From: Bacteroidota bacterium
GTDB lineage: Bacteria; Bacteroidota; Bacteroidia; UKL13-3
DNA: 64,000 nt
Direction: 5' to 3'
NCBI GenBank assembly: GCA_027487835.1
Contig: JAIYCU010000003.1
Location: forward strand, 1-64,000
Below, piece by piece: positions 43,616 through 52,853 of this stretch. Within the stretch, counting starts at the first letter, position 1. Every line of letters starts with the position of its first letter. Below the pieces are notes generated by a model. The model worked only from the letters and a program-made list of their open reading frames with translations, made no database searches and was not told the origin of the DNA. The position numbers were made by a program, and so were the translations under genes.

Positions 43616-44803
43616 CTATGTATTTTTTACAGTGGCAGAATGTTTAGTTTGTACAAACTTCTTACTATTTCCTTTACTCTTAACCATGGCAAAAAACATT
43701 AAGAAAAAAGCAAGTGGTAATCGTAAAGCTGCCTTTAGTGTATTGGTATTAAAATAGGAAGAAGGAATTGCGATAATATAACTTAAGCAATTAATAATAA
43801 ACAGGGTTAAAAAGTACTGCCCTAGTTGGGCAAAAGGAATAAAATAAAATAGGGCACAGAAAAAGGAGAAACCAAGCAACAATACACGTGGCATAATTAC
43901 GCGTTGAAGTCCTTTGTCGAAAAAGTCAAATTTCCCTTTCAATAAAAGGTCTTTAACGCCCTCGCCAAGTACTTTATTCATTTCATAAAACTGGGAAGAA
44001 ATCCATCGCTTTCTTTGTGAAGTAAATACTTTAGAGTTTTGAACCTTTTCATCAAATACTAAGGCATCATTTTCATAAAGCACCTTGAAGTTATTTCTCA
44101 GAAGGTAGTATTCTAATTCCTTATCCTCCACTGCGGAACTAATACCAGACATGGCAAGTTTAAACTCATGAATACGCATAGCTTGCCCAGAACCAGACAA
44201 GGCAGAAGTAACACCTAAAGCCACATGCCCTTTTCTAAAGATATGGTTATTAATTTCTTCACTAATACCATCTAAAATTGAAAATGCTGTGTCTAAATTC
44301 TTGGCTGTTCTATGGCCTTGAATTACCATTTGATCATCTTGCAGGCGGGCATTAATTTTAGAAAGAAAGTTATGCTCCATGATATTATCAACATCTAGGA
44401 TTAAACAATAATCGTAATTATCTATATCTAATTGAGCAAGGGCCGTATTGATAGATTTCGCTTTTGTGCTTTCTTCAAATGACACTTTTATTAACTTAAT
44501 GGGCAAAACACTTAGCTCAGCTAAGGTTAGCTGCTCAAGGGAATCGGCAATTATTATTACATCAAATTTTTCGTTAGGATAATTTTGGTTCAAACAGTGA
44601 CCCACTGTATTTAAAATAACCTCATCATGTTTATAGGCAGGAATAAGAACAGCAAAACGTTGCTGCTTCTTAATCTCAATTGCTTTAAAATTGGTTGCCT
44701 TATAGAGAATCCCTCCAAAGGAAAATACAGCGATATAAAGCACATTAAATGTGAGGTAGGCAAGAATAATAATTTCTATTAAAAATAGCAGGCTGGCTAA
44801 CAT
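43616..44803 (-). CDS. GT2 family glycosyltransferase (tandem paralogue 1)
   Basis: A membrane GT2 with N-terminal helix (LFLIEIIILAYLTFNVLYI), core FAVLIPAYKHDEVILN, DVIIIADSLEQL, CLILDVDNIMEHNFL (DVD metal motif), FEEK-like VFDEKVQNSK and the QRKRW motif in FTSQRKRWISSQF, which marks processive or synthase-type GT2s. Two helices close the C-terminus. It shares long stretches with the neighbour at 44813 (e.g. FSILDGISEE), so the two arose by tandem duplication. The ATG at 44803 is used; the track begins at a TTG at 44812. Confidence 0.88.
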   Translation of the reverse strand: MLASLLFLIEIIILAYLTFNVLYIAVFSFGGILYKATNFKAIEIKKQQRFAVLIPAYKHDEVILNTVGHCLNQNYPNEKFDVIIIADSLEQLTLAELSVLPIKLIKVSFEESTKAKSINTALAQLDIDNYDYCLILDVDNIMEHNFLSKINARLQDDQMVIQGHRTAKNLDTAFSILDGISEEINNHIFRKGHVALGVTSALSGSGQAMRIHEFKLAMSGISSAVEDKELEYYLLRNNFKVLYENDALVFDEKVQNSKVFTSQRKRWISSQFYEMNKVLGEGVKDLLLKGKFDFFDKGLQRVIMPRVLLLGFSFFCALFYFIPFAQLGQYFLTLFIINCLSYIIAIPSSYFNTNTLKAALRLPLAFFLMFFAMVKSKGNSKKFVQTKHSATVKNT

Positions 44804-44812
44804 TGTGTGCAA

Positions 44813-45991
44813 CTATTGTTCTTTTTGGGTAGGTGAATGAGGTGTATGAATAAACTTTTTATTGGCGCCTTTAAGTTTAAAGAGATTCATAAACATTAAA
44901 AAGAAACCATAAGGTAACCTAGCCATTGAAGCTAAACCTTTGCTGTTAAAATATTTCTTGGGCGTTGAAATCAATAATACAAAAATTTGGGCTACGAGTG
45001 TAAACATAAAAAACAACCCAAAGCCAGGATGTATAAAATAGCTTAAACACATGAGACCAGTTAGGCCAAGATTTATAACCCTAGGCAATAAAATCAACTG
45101 AATGCATTTATCCAAATAATCAATATTGAAGGTAAGAATTGATTTAACAATACCTTTTAAGGCATACTTACGCATAAAGACTAATTGTGCCGACATCCAG
45201 CGTCTGCGTTGATTCTGGAAAATTTCTGCGAATTGAACTTTCTCATCATATACGATAATATCATCTGCATAATCAATATTTATGCGACGAGAAATAAGGA
45301 GAATCTCCATTTCTTTATCAAATCCGCCTACCGCCGTAATTTCACTCATTATTTTCACAAAAAGAGGATATTGCAAGGCTTTGCCTGAACCAATTAATGC
45401 GGCTGAAAGCCCAATTGTTTTATGCCCTTTTCTGAAAATATGATTATTCACTTCCTCGCTAATACCATCTAAAATAGAGAATTGAGTATCTTCGTTTTTG
45501 GCCGCTCTATGCGCTTGAATTACTTGTTGCCCTGCCTGCAATCTTTCATTTAACTTAGTTAAGAAAGAAGTTTCCATTACATTGTCAATATCCAAAATAA
45601 TGGCATAATCGTAATGGTTTGCAGCTACTGCTTTGATGCCAGCGTTTAAAGATTTCCCTTTGGTACTGTTTTCAAATTGTACTTCTACTACTGTAATCGG
45701 GTGTTTTTTAAGCGCAATAATAGTTTCGGGTTGAAGTGAATCTGCAATGACAATTACATCATACAAGTCTTGGGCATAATCTTGCTTTAGCGCTTCAATA
45801 GATGAAGCAAGAATTACAGCATCTCCTTTATAGGCTGGCATAAAAACAGCAAACTTATTTAACTTTGTTATTGGTAATTTCTTTGGCTTAGGCATTAGAT
45901 GCCCAAGTATAGAAAATACAAACATGTATAATAAGTTGAGGCCAAGCATTACGGCGAAGAAACCAAGAATAATATTGATGAGTAAATCCAT
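44813..45991 (-). CDS. GT2 family glycosyltransferase (tandem paralogue 2)
   Basis: The paralogue of the preceding entry, with the same order of parts: membrane helix, FAVFMPAYKGDAVILASSI, DVIVIADSLQPETI, AIILDIDNVMETSFL, the shared FSILDGISEEVNNHIFRKGH, VYDEKVQFAE and the FQNQRRRWMSAQLV motif, then three C-terminal helices. The DID/QRRRW pair indicates an active synthase-type enzyme. Divergence outside the motifs suggests a different sugar or linkage from its partner. It lies 3 bases after the rhamnosyltransferase-like gene. Confidence 0.88.
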   Translation of the reverse strand: MDLLINIILGFFAVMLGLNLLYMFVFSILGHLMPKPKKLPITKLNKFAVFMPAYKGDAVILASSIEALKQDYAQDLYDVIVIADSLQPETIIALKKHPITVVEVQFENSTKGKSLNAGIKAVAANHYDYAIILDIDNVMETSFLTKLNERLQAGQQVIQAHRAAKNEDTQFSILDGISEEVNNHIFRKGHKTIGLSAALIGSGKALQYPLFVKIMSEITAVGGFDKEMEILLISRRINIDYADDIIVYDEKVQFAEIFQNQRRRWMSAQLVFMRKYALKGIVKSILTFNIDYLDKCIQLILLPRVINLGLTGLMCLSYFIHPGFGLFFMFTLVAQIFVLLISTPKKYFNSKGLASMARLPYGFFLMFMNLFKLKGANKKFIHTPHSPTQKEQ

Positions 45992-45994
45992 ATT

Positions 45995-46912
45995 CTATTT
46001 TATAATTAAGCCCGTATTTTTATAAATATTAAAATGAGTAAAGTTCCAAACAGCACCTTTTACAAAAGCCCGCAGCAATATAAAATCTTTCCTTATTAAA
46101 TATTTTAAAATCCCTTTTGGAAAAGAAAAAATAAAGAAAAATAACAGGGCAGCCAATTTTTGAAGCCCAAAACTATTTCGTCGAGTGTAAATTAATCGGT
46201 TTCTAGTAAGGTAATACGTTTTCATAGGACTTTCTTTTCCAACCGACATAGACTCTTTGTGCAAGACGGTGGAGCCGCCGCAATACCAAATTTCGAAACC
46301 TGCTTTTTTTACCCTTTCACAAAAATCTGTTTCTTCATAATACAAAAAGTATAGTTCTGCCATGAGGCCAATTTTCTCAACCACTGCCCTAGAAATAAGC
46401 ATGGCAGCTCCATGTGCTAATTCACTTTTATAGTTGGTGGCATATATAGGTTTATCGCTATCCATATACCCAATAGAAAACCCTCTACCTGTATACATAT
46501 TTATTCCTTTGCTGCCAGCAAACTGAAGGGTATCGGGTGCATTAAAATACTTAAGTTTTGAACTTGCAACGCCAATTTGTGGCTGTGCTTCCATGAGAGC
46601 AATAATGGGTTCTAAAAAATCAGGTAAAGGTTCAGTATCATTATTTAATAAAAAAAAATACTTTCCTTTTGCCTCCTGCATGGCTAGGTTATTACCTCCG
46701 GCAAAACCAAGATTATCTTTACTCTCGATAAAATTAACCTGTGGAAACTCATCCTTTAATGGCTGAATCGACTCTTTAGAGGCATTATCTACTACCCAAA
46801 CTTCATAATTAGGATACGAAACCTTTTCTAAGGATTTCAAAAATGCACGCGTATAAATTAAGCCATTAAAATTTACGGTTATCAAACTAACTAAGGGGTA
46901 GATTTGCTTCAT
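45995..46912 (-). CDS. GT2 family glycosyltransferase, rhamnosyltransferase-like
   Basis: A soluble or peripheral GT2 with SLITVNFNGLIYTRAFLKSL, WVVDNASKES, NLGFAGGNNLAMQEAKGKYF, FLLNNDTEPLPDFLEPI (metal motif NND) and YFLYYEETDFCERVKKAGF, the signature of the WcaA/RfbF-like branch that transfers rhamnose or related sugars. A C-terminal hydrophobic, basic region may bind the membrane. The ATG at 46912 overlaps the upstream polymerase stop by one base (TGATG); the track starts one codon earlier at a TTG. Confidence 0.88.
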   Translation of the reverse strand: MKQIYPLVSLITVNFNGLIYTRAFLKSLEKVSYPNYEVWVVDNASKESIQPLKDEFPQVNFIESKDNLGFAGGNNLAMQEAKGKYFFLLNNDTEPLPDFLEPIIALMEAQPQIGVASSKLKYFNAPDTLQFAGSKGINMYTGRGFSIGYMDSDKPIYATNYKSELAHGAAMLISRAVVEKIGLMAELYFLYYEETDFCERVKKAGFEIWYCGGSTVLHKESMSVGKESPMKTYYLTRNRLIYTRRNSFGLQKLAALLFFFIFSFPKGILKYLIRKDFILLRAFVKGAVWNFTHFNIYKNTGLIIK

Positions 46913-48360
46913 CAACTCAGTTTTTTAACGGGTGTGACATCAGGATCATCGTATCGATTGGCAACAGAAAGCATGGTCATAGAAATATACATAAGGGCAC
47001 CTAAAGGCGCCTGACCAAATACAGGATTTCCGAATGAGGCAGTGATAATACCAAGTAATCCACCATATAAAGCCAACATTTTTTGCTTGGTATCTCTATT
47101 TTTTAAATTACGAATATTGACTACACCAAATACAATTACAAAGGCCAAACTAAGTGAATAAACAGTTAAGCCCACCACCCCATTTTCTACCCAAATTTTA
47201 ACAAACCAGCTATCCGTTGGTACATTTACAAGGTAACTGGTTGGATAAAAACGAGCTGCCCAAGTATCTGTGGTACCAATACCCGCACCGAATGGTCGTG
47301 TTTGCAAGTATTCGCGTAATTTGGATTGATTACTTAACCTCACCAAAAGAGAAGCTTCCTTAGGGTCTAAGGCTGTTCTAATCCTAAAAATCTGGTAATT
47401 AGTATTACCAATAAAGGTAAATTTTAGGAAGGCAAAAACAACCAAAATTACGAATACCCCAGGAATTAAGATTCTATAATTACGAATCATTAATAGATAG
47501 GAAATTAACCCAAAAAACACAACGAAGATTGGACCACGAGAACCAGAGGTACCCATTCCAATAATACAAACAATGAAGGCTATAAAATACCAAAACTTTG
47601 CAGAGGCTTTATAAGGGCCGATGGCCATAATTAAGGACAAGAACGCAACATATGCCATAGTAGCTCCAAACTGTCCAGCATCCGAAAAGAAAGAGAACGC
47701 ACGTAATTGACCAGCCAAAACGTGAGTTACTTTACCACCTGCTTCTAACCAACCATTTTCAAATGGATCGAGCCCAATATTAATTTGTTTCCAACCCCAA
47801 AATGCACCTACAACTCCCCAAATAATTACAATTCTAAAAAACTGATCCAAGTCTTTTTTGCTAGCAAAAAGCACCAATGTAAGTGGAACGGTTTGAATAG
47901 CATAAAATGTTACTCCACGCACCGCATAAGCCCAAGCGGCAAAATTACCAGCCTCGGGATTTATCGCTTGAAATAAGGTATAAAAAAACCAAAGGGCTGT
48001 TACACCAAAAAATCCGTTTTGTAGTCGACTAGCACTATCTTTAGTGAGTCGAAATACCATTGAAAGTGTAGTCAGAAACAAAAGACCATCTACCAACAAA
48101 CCTAATGGAATAGCGGGCACATATCGGTTCAAACCGATAAAGAAAAAGGAATAGTTAACGTAGAATATAAGTCCGTAATAAGGATTTGAAATAATAAGTG
48201 CAATCAAACCAACAATGGCAGGCAAGAATGCCACCAAACTACCAATACCTAAATCACCAATTGAAAGTACAACCGCCATGGTAATGCCTGTTACCACAAT
48301 GAGTAGGGCAATAATAAAGTTATTTGTACGCTGACTTACAGCACTTGTAGTAGGTCTCAA
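46912..48360 (-). CDS. O-antigen ligase/polymerase family (Wzy-like) membrane protein
   Basis: A polytopic protein with about 12 helices and a large periplasmic loop containing SNQSKLREYLQTRPFGAGIGTTDTWAARF, the Wzy_C (PF04932) feature region that includes the conserved arginine and glycines. Such proteins polymerise lipid-linked repeat units in the periplasm. The gene sits between the flippase and a GT2 gene, as polymerases do. The start is a TTG at 48360; no upstream ATG exists and the next ATG would remove a membrane segment. Confidence 0.87.
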   Translation of the reverse strand: MRPTTSAVSQRTNNFIIALLIVVTGITMAVVLSIGDLGIGSLVAFLPAIVGLIALIISNPYYGLIFYVNYSFFFIGLNRYVPAIPLGLLVDGLLFLTTLSMVFRLTKDSASRLQNGFFGVTALWFFYTLFQAINPEAGNFAAWAYAVRGVTFYAIQTVPLTLVLFASKKDLDQFFRIVIIWGVVGAFWGWKQINIGLDPFENGWLEAGGKVTHVLAGQLRAFSFFSDAGQFGATMAYVAFLSLIMAIGPYKASAKFWYFIAFIVCIIGMGTSGSRGPIFVVFFGLISYLLMIRNYRILIPGVFVILVVFAFLKFTFIGNTNYQIFRIRTALDPKEASLLVRLSNQSKLREYLQTRPFGAGIGTTDTWAARFYPTSYLVNVPTDSWFVKIWVENGVVGLTVYSLSLAFVIVFGVVNIRNLKNRDTKQKMLALYGGLLGIITASFGNPVFGQAPLGALMYISMTMLSVANRYDDPDVTPVKKLS

Positions 48361-48361
48361 T

Positions 48362-49690
48362 TTACTTAATTTTTAAAATTTTAAATATATAACCTTTATA
48401 ATCCATCCAACCCAATTTTAACACATTAGAAAAACTAACATTCATGTGTTTATTGAGTTGATAATACCCAAAAATCATTCCAGCTGCAAAGGTAGCGGTA
48501 GAAACAAAGGCTACAGACTCTACATTATTAAACAAGGAAATCCCAATAAAATCCCCTGCTATATTAACTGCCAACATGATTAATATTTTATAGAAATTTA
48601 AATTCGGTTTGTTGATGGTATCTAACATAACACCACTAAATTTATCTAAGGGCAAGATAGCCATATAGCTGGCAAAAAATCTTAAGGTGAGAGCAGCATC
48701 TGCATAGCCTTTGCCCCCAATAAGTAAAACGATATAATCTGCAAAAACAAAGCAAATAATTGAAATAGGCAAAAGCAAGTAAAACACCATACCCGCTTTG
48801 CGCTCAAACTCATATTTAAGGGCTTCAAAATTACCTTCCGAATACTGCCTTGCAAACTGCGGCAATGCGGTAACCGCAAAACTTCTCAATGGCATTTCAA
48901 CAATTTCTAGCAAGCGCGCAGGCACATTAAATTTTGCAACACCTTCCTTTCCTAAAGCGCTTAATCCAATGATAAAGGTATCAGAACTTCTAAGTAAGTT
49001 TGAACCAAGCAGTGTTCCCATACTATACTTACCAAAGTGGAATATATCAATCACTACAGACTTTGTATACCTAAAGAAATATGAAAAGCCAGACCAACCC
49101 ATAAATAAAGCAATTAGACTTATTAAGGCTTGTGAAATTAGGTATCCATTTAATACACTGTAAATGCTTCTATCTGGTATAATAAAAAAATAGATATAAA
49201 CGATAAAAGCTATTTGACCCACAATTCTAAGAATACTCATGCTTTTAATTTGCAGCTTTGCATTGAGGTACCAAGTAGCATAATTGTTTGGTAAGGATAA
49301 AATGGCTAACCCTACCCACCATTTAAAGAAAAAAAGATACTCTGTAAACAGGCCAAACTGTTTGAACCCAAAATAAAGCACCAACATTATGATGGCATAT
49401 AAAAAAGTGATTCCGACTGTAATAAATAGGGTTGAACCAATTACGCCTTCTTCTTCACTTTGTGCTTTGCATTGCGATAAATTTCTCACAAGTGCATTCA
49501 TAACCATTCCAATTCGAAGGTTCTCAAAAATGCCGTAAATGGCTAAGAAAATTATATAAGGCCCAAAAATATCCTTTGGCAGCACCCTTGCCAATACAGC
49601 AAAAGTGATTACACCAAGCAAGGCTCCTAAACCATTACCAATTAAGGAAGAGAAACTTTTGCTTTTTATAATTTGTAATACGGCCTGCAT
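48362..49690 (-). CDS. Polysaccharide flippase (Wzx/MATE-MOP superfamily)
   Basis: About 12-14 hydrophobic helices and the N-terminal LIGNGLGALLGVITFAVLARVLPKDIFG, the usual first segments of polysaccharide-biosynthesis transporters (PF01943/PF13440). It would move lipid-linked repeat units across the inner membrane. The gene precedes the Wzy-like polymerase by one base and follows the chain-length gene, consistent with a Wzx/Wzy-dependent pathway. Confidence 0.9.
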   Translation of the reverse strand: MQAVLQIIKSKSFSSLIGNGLGALLGVITFAVLARVLPKDIFGPYIIFLAIYGIFENLRIGMVMNALVRNLSQCKAQSEEEGVIGSTLFITVGITFLYAIIMLVLYFGFKQFGLFTEYLFFFKWWVGLAILSLPNNYATWYLNAKLQIKSMSILRIVGQIAFIVYIYFFIIPDRSIYSVLNGYLISQALISLIALFMGWSGFSYFFRYTKSVVIDIFHFGKYSMGTLLGSNLLRSSDTFIIGLSALGKEGVAKFNVPARLLEIVEMPLRSFAVTALPQFARQYSEGNFEALKYEFERKAGMVFYLLLPISIICFVFADYIVLLIGGKGYADAALTLRFFASYMAILPLDKFSGVMLDTINKPNLNFYKILIMLAVNIAGDFIGISLFNNVESVAFVSTATFAAGMIFGYYQLNKHMNVSFSNVLKLGWMDYKGYIFKILKIK

Positions 49691-49702
49691 GATTTACCCT
49701 AA

Positions 49703-51910
49703 TTAATCATCAGTTTCAGGCTCATCAAATTCTTGTTTTAAAGCTGGTTTAACTTGGTTACGTTTAGGCTTAGGAATAGTACCAACCATGTTCTCTAGAT
49801 TTTCTGGCTCCACATAATTTAACCAACACATAATCTTAGTATCCTCTGTAGAAGCTTTTCTAAATAACTTCATGATGTTTTCATCTGCAGCCGACCAAGA
49901 TCTTCTAGCATCTACCACTAACATAGATAACCTAGAATTTTTAATCAATTGATTTGGTATGGCATTAATACTAATCGCAGGAATTTCAACAATAATGAAA
50001 TTAAAGGCACTTCTGTTTACTCGAGAAAATTCTGGTAATAAGTTTTCTTCTGTTTTGGCAGAGAAAAAGCGAGAAGTAACATCATATCTAATGGTTCTAA
50101 ACCTTCTATCTTCAGTTTCCGCGTCTTCCATATTATCATCATTAGAGATGAATAATACAGAGTAATCTAGGTTATACAACTTCTCAGCAAGTTTTTGTGC
50201 TGCGTAAGTTTTACCTTCTTGCTCTCGTGTACTTAAGAAAGTGATCAGGTAATTATTGGTGATATGGGGATTATTTTCTAATTCAATTTTCAAATTAGTT
50301 GCAGCATAATCTAATAAAGTATTTTCTATTCTACCAATTTGAAGGCTATTAGAAAGACTCAATCGATTTGGCAAAGCGCTAAAAGTTTTAAGCCCGATAA
50401 TTTCTTCTGCTCTTTGCGTATTTTTAATTGAGCTATCCAATAGTTCTTTAGCAATAAAATAAACCAACAAGAAGAAGAAGGTTGCTAAGAAGGCTAATAC
50501 CACAAGAAGTGGCGCCCTACTTGCCAATGGCTTAGTTGGGAATACAGGCTCGTCCATAACTTGTAAGTTATTAGACATTTCTATGTTTTGTTGACGCAAC
50601 TTAGCCAAATGGTAGCCATGTAAAATTTCAAGGTATTGGCGCTCATTTACACTGATTTCACGCTCAAGTCGGCTCACCTGCATATTTAAAGGAGAGAACT
50701 CATTATACCTGCGATCGAATTCTTTTCTACGGTCAATATAAATCTGAAGGCGTGCTTCAGAAGCATCCATTTGCAATACTTCCTTTAACCAGTTTTCTAG
50801 TACAACGCTAGCAGGAACAGATTCTATCGTATTATTTAAACTATAGTACTGTAATACCCATAACCTAAGTTCCTGTTTAATCGCATCAACTTTAGTAGCT
50901 AGTTTCTCTATTTTCTCAGGAGAATTGCTATATATTTTTGCACGCTCATATTCTTCATGAGCAATTGCTAAATCTTTTCTTAATTTATTTAATTCAGTGT
51001 TGTTACGGAGTAAGATTTCCCTACTTTCTAATTGGTCTTCTAACCTGGCAACGGCTCTCTTGTGGGATTCATACGCCATCAATTCTTTATAGTAATCCGT
51101 TTCGTTGGTCTCATTTTCAATGGCTACGGCCTTTGCTTGTTCGTAGTAATTGATAATCTTATTGCGTATACCGAAGTCTTTTAATTTGTTCTCAGAATTA
51201 TTAAGTGCGGCTGAAGATTCTTTTAGTCGTGCTTCAAACCACTTCAATACATTAACCGTTTCTGCCCCTTTAAGGGATTTATACTTTAATATAAAAACTT
51301 CAGTGATAAATTTTAAAGTATTTAAACATACACCCTGGTCATCCGACTTATAAGTTAAATCAATAAAATCGGAAGTAGATTTGCGGGAGGCAGTAAGATT
51401 TTTATTAATTTGAGTTAAGCTATAATGTCCTTTAGGTCTTGATAATAAATCAACTACTATGTTATCTGTAGAGGCATTTTTGTATTTAATGATTTTTTCA
51501 ACCGTTGCAGAAAAATTGCCTGGCACAACAATTAGTGCTCGTTCATCCGTAATGGTATTCTTTAGTTCCGCAAAACTTTTTTCACCTAAAATTAATGGAT
51601 CAGGCATTTCTAGAAGTAAATGTTGCGCCAATAATTTAATGGCCACATCTTCGAGGGTTTGCCTTGCAGTGATGGTCGCTAAGAGGTTATCAAAAGCATT
51701 GTTAATTGAGAAATAATCCGCACGGGGCGCATTTTCATCGGAAGTAATTCCGTAACCAGATGCAATACCAGTATAAACAATGGTTGCGGCGGCATATTCC
51801 TTTGGTAGTTTTGAAGTAAGAAAATAAACCAAAATGGCCACTAAAAGTGGAAATATTATTAACCATTTAAGGTTTTTACTTAAAACGCGTAAAAACTGAA
51901 CGAGTGTCAT
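49703..51910 (-). CDS. Wzc/GumC-like polysaccharide co-polymerase with degenerate tyrosine-kinase domain
   Basis: The N-terminal Wzz domain has its first membrane helix near LIIFPLLVAILVYFLTSKLP, followed by a long periplasmic coiled coil (residues about 200-440) and a second helix near PLLVVLAFLATFFFLLVYFI. The C-terminal cytoplasmic part resembles a BY-kinase: STREQEGKTYAAQKLAEKLY is a Walker A-like site. However, the expected Walker A' aspartate and the Walker B aspartate are not obvious (VLFISNDDN, FNFIIVEIPAI), and there is no C-terminal tyrosine cluster. Autophosphorylation is therefore doubtful; it probably acts as a chain-length regulator. It lies directly behind the TolC-like gene. 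Confidence 0.88.
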   Translation of the reverse strand: MTLVQFLRVLSKNLKWLIIFPLLVAILVYFLTSKLPKEYAAATIVYTGIASGYGITSDENAPRADYFSINNAFDNLLATITARQTLEDVAIKLLAQHLLLEMPDPLILGEKSFAELKNTITDERALIVVPGNFSATVEKIIKYKNASTDNIVVDLLSRPKGHYSLTQINKNLTASRKSTSDFIDLTYKSDDQGVCLNTLKFITEVFILKYKSLKGAETVNVLKWFEARLKESSAALNNSENKLKDFGIRNKIINYYEQAKAVAIENETNETDYYKELMAYESHKRAVARLEDQLESREILLRNNTELNKLRKDLAIAHEEYERAKIYSNSPEKIEKLATKVDAIKQELRLWVLQYYSLNNTIESVPASVVLENWLKEVLQMDASEARLQIYIDRRKEFDRRYNEFSPLNMQVSRLEREISVNERQYLEILHGYHLAKLRQQNIEMSNNLQVMDEPVFPTKPLASRAPLLVVLAFLATFFFLLVYFIAKELLDSSIKNTQRAEEIIGLKTFSALPNRLSLSNSLQIGRIENTLLDYAATNLKIELENNPHITNNYLITFLSTREQEGKTYAAQKLAEKLYNLDYSVLFISNDDNMEDAETEDRRFRTIRYDVTSRFFSAKTEENLLPEFSRVNRSAFNFIIVEIPAISINAIPNQLIKNSRLSMLVVDARRSWSAADENIMKLFRKASTEDTKIMCWLNYVEPENLENMVGTIPKPKRNQVKPALKQEFDEPETDD

Positions 51911-51919
51911 AAGCTGTTA

Positions 51920-52714
51920 TTAATCTCGGGTATTGGGTTTAATCATAATTGTTTGTAGAGGTACTCCTAAAACAGCCTCTAATTGTTCAAGTGCACTATA
52001 AAAAAATCTGAACGATTCGTTATAAGCTGCCTCGGCATCTGCCAATACATTCTTTTGACGTGCATACTCAGATATATGAATGGTTCCTTCTCTGTATTCT
52101 TTTTCGGCAACTTGACAGGCCACAATTTGAGTAAGTAAATCTTCATTTCTACCTCTATATAGCTTACCATACCCCACTGCATCAGTATAATAGAGACTCA
52201 ACTTTCTGCGTAATTCCATGGCTTCTGCATCCCTTAAATACCTGCTAATTAAGGCTCTCTCCTTGTGCTCATTAACCCTTCCTCTATGCCCCATGATATC
52301 GAAAATTGAAAATTGAATATTGATACCTGCACGATAACCTTCTCTTACCTGAACCAAATTTTGCCTTGCTGGTTGCGTTGGATCTTGCTCTGTATAGGCG
52401 AAGAATGGTAAACTACCAAAAGAATAATTTGCAAAAACATACACATTCTGACCCCAAATCCACTTATTATAATCTGCGGCCCATAAACTCGCTCTCATAG
52501 CCGCATTCTGTTGCTTTAGGGTAGGATTAACCGATATGGCTATTTCAAATAATGAATCCAAAGTGGGTAGTAACATCTCTATTTCATATTTTGGATTTAG
52601 AAATAGTGTGTCGTTTTGCGCTTTAACTGAACCAAAAAGCCCTGTAATGGCAAGAAAAATTAGCAGCTGCTTTCGTAATATTTTAACCAAATTTGACATA
52701 ACTATTTTCTTCAT
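51920..52714 (-). CDS. TolC-like outer-membrane protein, half-length
   Basis: A 264-residue exported protein beginning MKKIVMSNLVKILRKQLLIF. The ATG at 52714 is preferred over the track TTG at 52729 because GGAGG lies 6 bases upstream, one of the few clear Shine-Dalgarno sites in this window. The sequence shows one TolC-type repeat: helical ISVNPTLKQQNAAMRAS, a beta portion and helical EGTIHISEYARQKNVLADAEAAYNESFRFFYSALEQLEAVLGVP. Normal TolC proteins have two repeats and over 400 residues. It may function as an outer-membrane export partner in place of a Wza-like channel, which is absent here. Confidence 0.78.
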   Translation of the reverse strand: MKKIVMSNLVKILRKQLLIFLAITGLFGSVKAQNDTLFLNPKYEIEMLLPTLDSLFEIAISVNPTLKQQNAAMRASLWAADYNKWIWGQNVYVFANYSFGSLPFFAYTEQDPTQPARQNLVQVREGYRAGINIQFSIFDIMGHRGRVNEHKERALISRYLRDAEAMELRRKLSLYYTDAVGYGKLYRGRNEDLLTQIVACQVAEKEYREGTIHISEYARQKNVLADAEAAYNESFRFFYSALEQLEAVLGVPLQTIMIKPNTRD

Positions 52715-52853
52715 AATATCCTCCAACAAAGTAATGACGCAATTATAAAGGAAAATTTTCAGTTATTAACCCTATCCCTTTAGGTGTCTATTTTTTTTGC
52801 AAAATAGGTTTTTTGGAATAAAATCATGTTTTTTGGTAGTAAATCTATTCCAT

